Source: JAHHLP01 sp041609895 (GTDB lineage: Bacteria; Bacteroidota; Rhodothermia; Rhodothermales; JABDKH01). Taken from it: DNA of 7,162 nucleotides. The translations under genes were made by a program, and so were the position numbers. The stretch spans positions 1 to 7,162 of the forward strand of contig JBFIPX010000169.1 of NCBI GenBank assembly GCA_041609895.1. Direction: 5' to 3'. Under the pieces are notes generated by a model. That model saw only the letters and a program-made list of their open reading frames with translations, did no database searches and had not been told where the DNA came from. Every line of letters begins with the position of its first letter. Position 1 is the first letter of the stretch. Positions 4,477-7,162 of this stretch are shown one piece after another.

Positions 4477-6915
4477 ATGACTCGCGCACCTGCTACTATT
4501 CTCTATTCCATTCTCGCAGTTAGTACCCTTGGGGCACCGTCGTACGCGTCGATGTTGAAGGACGCGACTATTTCCGGACGCGTGACCGATTCAGCCGGTG
4601 CTCCGCTGGGTGCGGCTACCGTTGTGCTGTATGCCGTGGCCGATAGCTCGGTCGTTCAGGGTGCGGTGACGGAGGAGTCAGGAGCCTATCGCTTTGATGC
4701 TGTGCGCCCCGGGCAATACTGGCTCAGTGTCTCGTTCGTCGGATTCAAGGAAGCGAATACGGAGCCGTTCACTCTCGAAGCAGGCGCCAGCTACGAGGCT
4801 TCGACGATTGCCTTGCAAACGGACGCGGTGGCCCTTGGACAGGTTGAGGTAGAGGGGGAGCGCGAGATTGTCGAGGTCCTTCCGGACAAGACAGTGCTCA
4901 ACGTGCAGGGCAGCATCAACGCGACCGGAAGCACGGCGCTCGAGTTGCTGCGCAAGGCGCCAGGAGTCGTTGTTGACAACAACGACAACATCATTCTCAG
5001 CGGCAAGAACGGTGTGAAGGTTTACATCGATGGCAAGCCGTCGCCGCTGAGCACTGAGGATCTTGCTGCGCAACTTCGCACGATGCAGTCCTCCGAGATC
5101 GACGCGATCGAGGTAATCACCAATCCGGGCGCCAAATACGAGGCGGAAGGCAACGCCGGCATTATCAATATTCGGCTGCGCCGTGACAAGAGCCTCGGCT
5201 TCACAAATACCGTCGACCTGTCCTACGGACATGGCAAGCGGTCCAAGTACGGCGCGACGTCGACGTTTAATTATCGAAACCGCGCATATAATGTTTATGG
5301 CTCGTACGCCTTCCGCGGCGGAGAGAACGAGAGCTACATAAACCTCTACCGAATTCAGAACGACTTTTCTTTCGACGAGCGCGCGGTAATCGAAAGCGAC
5401 GGTCCGTCGAACCGCCTGCGGATCGGTACGGACATTTATGTCGGTTCAAAGGCGATTATCGGGCTGCTCGCGACCGGCTATGTCAACGATCGGAACTGGA
5501 CGAATCAGAGCTTCACCCCGATTACAAATCTGGCTACGAACGAGCGGGAGTCGATCCTCGACGCCCGGTCCGAAAATGACGGAGTCAGTCGCAACGGCAC
5601 TTTCAACGCCAACCTGCGCGTGGATAACGGTAGTGGCGTGACTTCCAATGTGGACCTTGACGTGGGGCTGTATCACAACGGCAATGCTTCGTTCCAGCCC
5701 AACTTCTACCGCAACGGGAACAGCGAACCGATCGAGCAGAACATCTTTTCGAGCAACGCCCCGACGGACATTTCTATTTACGCAGGTAAGTTCGACCACG
5801 AGCGGCCCCTGGCTGGCGGCAAATTCGGTACCGGTACAAAGGTATCGCAGGTGACGACCGACAATGTATACCGCTTCTACGACGTATTGGGTACTGACGA
5901 AGTACTCGATGTGGATCGGAGCAATGACTTTAAGTTTACGGAGACCATAGCGGCCGGCTACGCTACGTTCTCGGGCAGCGCTGGAAGCGTAGAGTACAAC
6001 GTTGGCGTGCGGGCGGAGTACACCAATTCGAAAGGTGAACTCACCGCCTTCAAGGAATCCAATAACAACACGGTGACACGGTCGTACGTGGACTTCTTTC
6101 CGTCTGGCGGCTTTACTGTCAAGCCGGCACAGAAGCACCAGCTCCGTCTGAACTACAGCCGTCGCATCGATCGTCCGAGTTACCAGTCCCTCAACCCATT
6201 CGAGTTCAAGCTGAGTGAGTTGAGCTTCCGCCGCGGCAATCCGTTTCTGCAGCCGCAATACACGCATAACGTGTCGCTGACGCACACATATAACTACGTG
6301 CTCAACACGACGTTGTCGTACAGCCATACGGATGACTTCATCGCGAACATTTCCGACTCGACCGACGTGTCCCGGACGTTTCTCGAGTCCGTCAACATGG
6401 ACTACCAGCGGGTGATCAGCGGTTCGATCAGCTATCCCAAGAGTCTCTTACCATGGTGGAGCACCTACTCGAACGCCAGCGCTTTCAACACGCGAAATCG
6501 GGCCGACCTCGGCGAGGGTCGACTGATCGACATCAACGTGACTGTTCTGAGCCTGTACCATCAGTCGACGTTCAAGCTTCCTAAGGATTGGTCTTTCGAA
6601 CTGTCCGGCTGGTACAGCTCGCCCTCAGTGTGGGGCGCGGTGTACAAGACGGATGCGAACTACGCGATTGACATGGGAGTCAGCAAGCAGTTTTTCGACG
6701 GGCGATCAAAGGTGAAGATCGCCGTGACGGATGTATTCGAAACAGCCCCGTGGCGCGGCGTGCAGGATTTGCCCGGCTTCTTCATCGACGCGTCGGGTGG
6801 ATGGGAAAGTCGTCAGCTTCGGGTCAACTTGTCCCACACGTTCGGGAACACGCAGGTGAAAAAGGTGCGACAGCGCGAGACGAGCGCAGAAGACGAAGCC
6901 AGTCGTGTGGAGTAG
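4477..6915 (+). CDS. Outer-membrane beta-barrel receptor (CarboxypepD_reg-like, plug, OMP_b-brl_3)
   Basis: This 812-residue outer-membrane protein has a signal peptide at 1-24, probably cleaved after SYA. A carboxypeptidase-regulatory-like beta-sandwich follows (about 31-115; ISGRVTD at its start, GAYRFDAVRPGQYWLSVSFVGF around 69-90). A TonB-receptor-type plug covers about 125-233, with LELLRKAPGV, KVYIDGKPS and a NPGAKYEAEGNAGIINI segment near 216-232. The rest, to about 790, alternates aromatic-rich strands of a large barrel, ending in LRVNLSHTFGN and the charged tail VKKVRQRETSAEDEASRVE. This architecture and tail match the 'outer membrane beta-barrel family protein' group (OMP_b-brl_3) of Bacteroidota and relatives, which are TonB-receptor-like with unknown ligands. 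There is no SusD partner, so glycan uptake by a Sus pair is unlikely. I chose the ATG at 4477 because it places the signal peptide correctly; its SD is poor, as is common in this group. The frame is open 66 codons upstream without signs of coding. Confidence 0.92.
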   Translation: MTRAPATILYSILAVSTLGAPSYASMLKDATISGRVTDSAGAPLGAATVVLYAVADSSVVQGAVTEESGAYRFDAVRPGQYWLSVSFVGFKEANTEPFTLEAGASYEASTIALQTDAVALGQVEVEGEREIVEVLPDKTVLNVQGSINATGSTALELLRKAPGVVVDNNDNIILSGKNGVKVYIDGKPSPLSTEDLAAQLRTMQSSEIDAIEVITNPGAKYEAEGNAGIINIRLRRDKSLGFTNTVDLSYGHGKRSKYGATSTFNYRNRAYNVYGSYAFRGGENESYINLYRIQNDFSFDERAVIESDGPSNRLRIGTDIYVGSKAIIGLLATGYVNDRNWTNQSFTPITNLATNERESILDARSENDGVSRNGTFNANLRVDNGSGVTSNVDLDVGLYHNGNASFQPNFYRNGNSEPIEQNIFSSNAPTDISIYAGKFDHERPLAGGKFGTGTKVSQVTTDNVYRFYDVLGTDEVLDVDRSNDFKFTETIAAGYATFSGSAGSVEYNVGVRAEYTNSKGELTAFKESNNNTVTRSYVDFFPSGGFTVKPAQKHQLRLNYSRRIDRPSYQSLNPFEFKLSELSFRRGNPFLQPQYTHNVSLTHTYNYVLNTTLSYSHTDDFIANISDSTDVSRTFLESVNMDYQRVISGSISYPKSLLPWWSTYSNASAFNTRNRADLGEGRLIDINVTVLSLYHQSTFKLPKDWSFELSGWYSSPSVWGAVYKTDANYAIDMGVSKQFFDGRSKVKIAVTDVFETAPWRGVQDLPGFFIDASGGWESRQLRVNLSHTFGNTQVKKVRQRETSAEDEASRVE

Positions 6916-6930
6916 GCCCTGGTCGGGGCT

Positions 6931-6946
6931 GATTGGGCGTCCAATC
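6931..6946. repeat. Inverted repeat between receptor and glycine-zipper gene
   Basis: GATTGG-gcgt-CCAATC forms a perfect 6-bp stem with a 4-nt loop, 15 bp after the receptor stop and 4 bp before the first ATG of the next gene. No T-run follows on either strand, so it is not a standard intrinsic terminator. It may slow or divide transcription between the two genes, or be an operator. Confidence 0.45.
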
Positions 6947-6950
6947 AAGA

Positions 6951-7162
6951 ATGAATGCCAACCTTGGACTTAGAATGACATCGGATAGAATGAGTAGATC
7001 GAAAGAGGAAGAAAAGGCGCTTCCGGTAGGTGTCGGCGTTGCGCTCGGTGCCGGTATCGGTGCCGCTCTTGGGGTCGCCATGGGGAATGTCGCGGTCGGG
7101 GTGGGCGTGGGCATCGCTCTCGGAGTCGCGATCGGAGCGGGTATCCAGCAGCGTCGGAAGAA
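6951..7162 (+). CDS. Small glycine-zipper membrane protein (partial, runs off the edge)
   Basis: Seventy codons are visible and the frame is still open at the right edge. A charged N-terminus ending SRSKEEEKALP is followed by a Gly/Ala/Val/Ile-rich segment at about 26-65 with Gly at close intervals (GVGVALGAGIGAAL, then AVGVGVGIALGVAIGAGI), broken in the middle by MGN (44-46), and then a basic QQRRK. The two halves look like tandem glycine-zipper hairpin helices. This resembles small 'glycine zipper' proteins of many bacteria, typically 50-70 residues, so the stop is probably only a few codons past the edge. Such helices insert in or associate with membranes; their cellular role is not established to my knowledge. 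ATGs at 6951, 6975 and 6990 are all in frame with weak SDs; 6990 gives an N-terminus more like relatives. It follows the receptor on the same strand after 35 bp. Confidence 0.72.
   Translation, partial: MNANLGLRMTSDRMSRSKEEEKALPVGVGVALGAGIGAALGVAMGNVAVGVGVGIALGVAIGAGIQQRRK

Noticed and set aside
5446..6327. 293-codon minus-strand frame inside the receptor gene
   Set aside because: An antisense shadow produced by codon bias of the receptor; no motif, no SD and a low-complexity, Val/Arg-rich composition.

Overview
The window looks like a chromosomal stretch from a moderately GC-rich Gram-negative bacterium of the Bacteroidota/Rhodothermota (FCB) group. The best evidence is the large outer-membrane protein on the right: a carboxypeptidase-regulatory-like domain, a plug and an OMP_b-brl_3-type barrel with that family's usual charged tail. 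A DUF6526-type two-helix membrane protein and the weak Shine-Dalgarno (SD) context of the receptor fit this. The phylum is an inference; a GC-rich relative such as Gemmatimonadota is not excluded.

Layout, left to right. (1) 2-136 (+): the last 44 codons of a PqqB-like metallo-beta-lactamase-fold hydrolase, cut by the window edge. (2) 267-1432 (-): a two-gene unit, an ArsR-type metalloid-sensing repressor followed 35 bp later by a calcineurin-like metallophosphoesterase. An inverted repeat over the TATAAT box just upstream is a plausible autoregulatory operator. (3) 1575-2012 (+): the DUF6526-type membrane protein, divergent from arsR. (4) 2209-3093 (+): a class I SAM-dependent methyltransferase with a strong SD. 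(5) 3090-3344 (-): a C-terminal relic of an alpha/beta hydrolase, in the same frame as the next gene and separated from it by one TAG. (6) 3345-3917 (-): a thioredoxin-fold lipoprotein. (7) 4106-4228 (+): a C-terminal relic of an alkaline-phosphatase-superfamily enzyme in the long divergent gap. (8) 4477-6915 (+): the 812-residue outer-membrane receptor. (9) 6951-7162 (+): a small glycine-zipper membrane protein that runs off the right edge.

The only gene pair with a clear functional link is arsR plus the metallophosphoesterase. The rest reads as a loose collection of envelope-associated and single accessory genes. The most notable feature is how many gene tails survive without their bodies: two confident relics, one possible WD40-like scrap, and an SD sequence with no start codon. 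This suggests repeated deletion or replacement between 2.0 and 4.3 kb. I see no defence system, CRISPR array, tRNA, rRNA, transposase or integrase, and no convincing undescribed multi-gene system.
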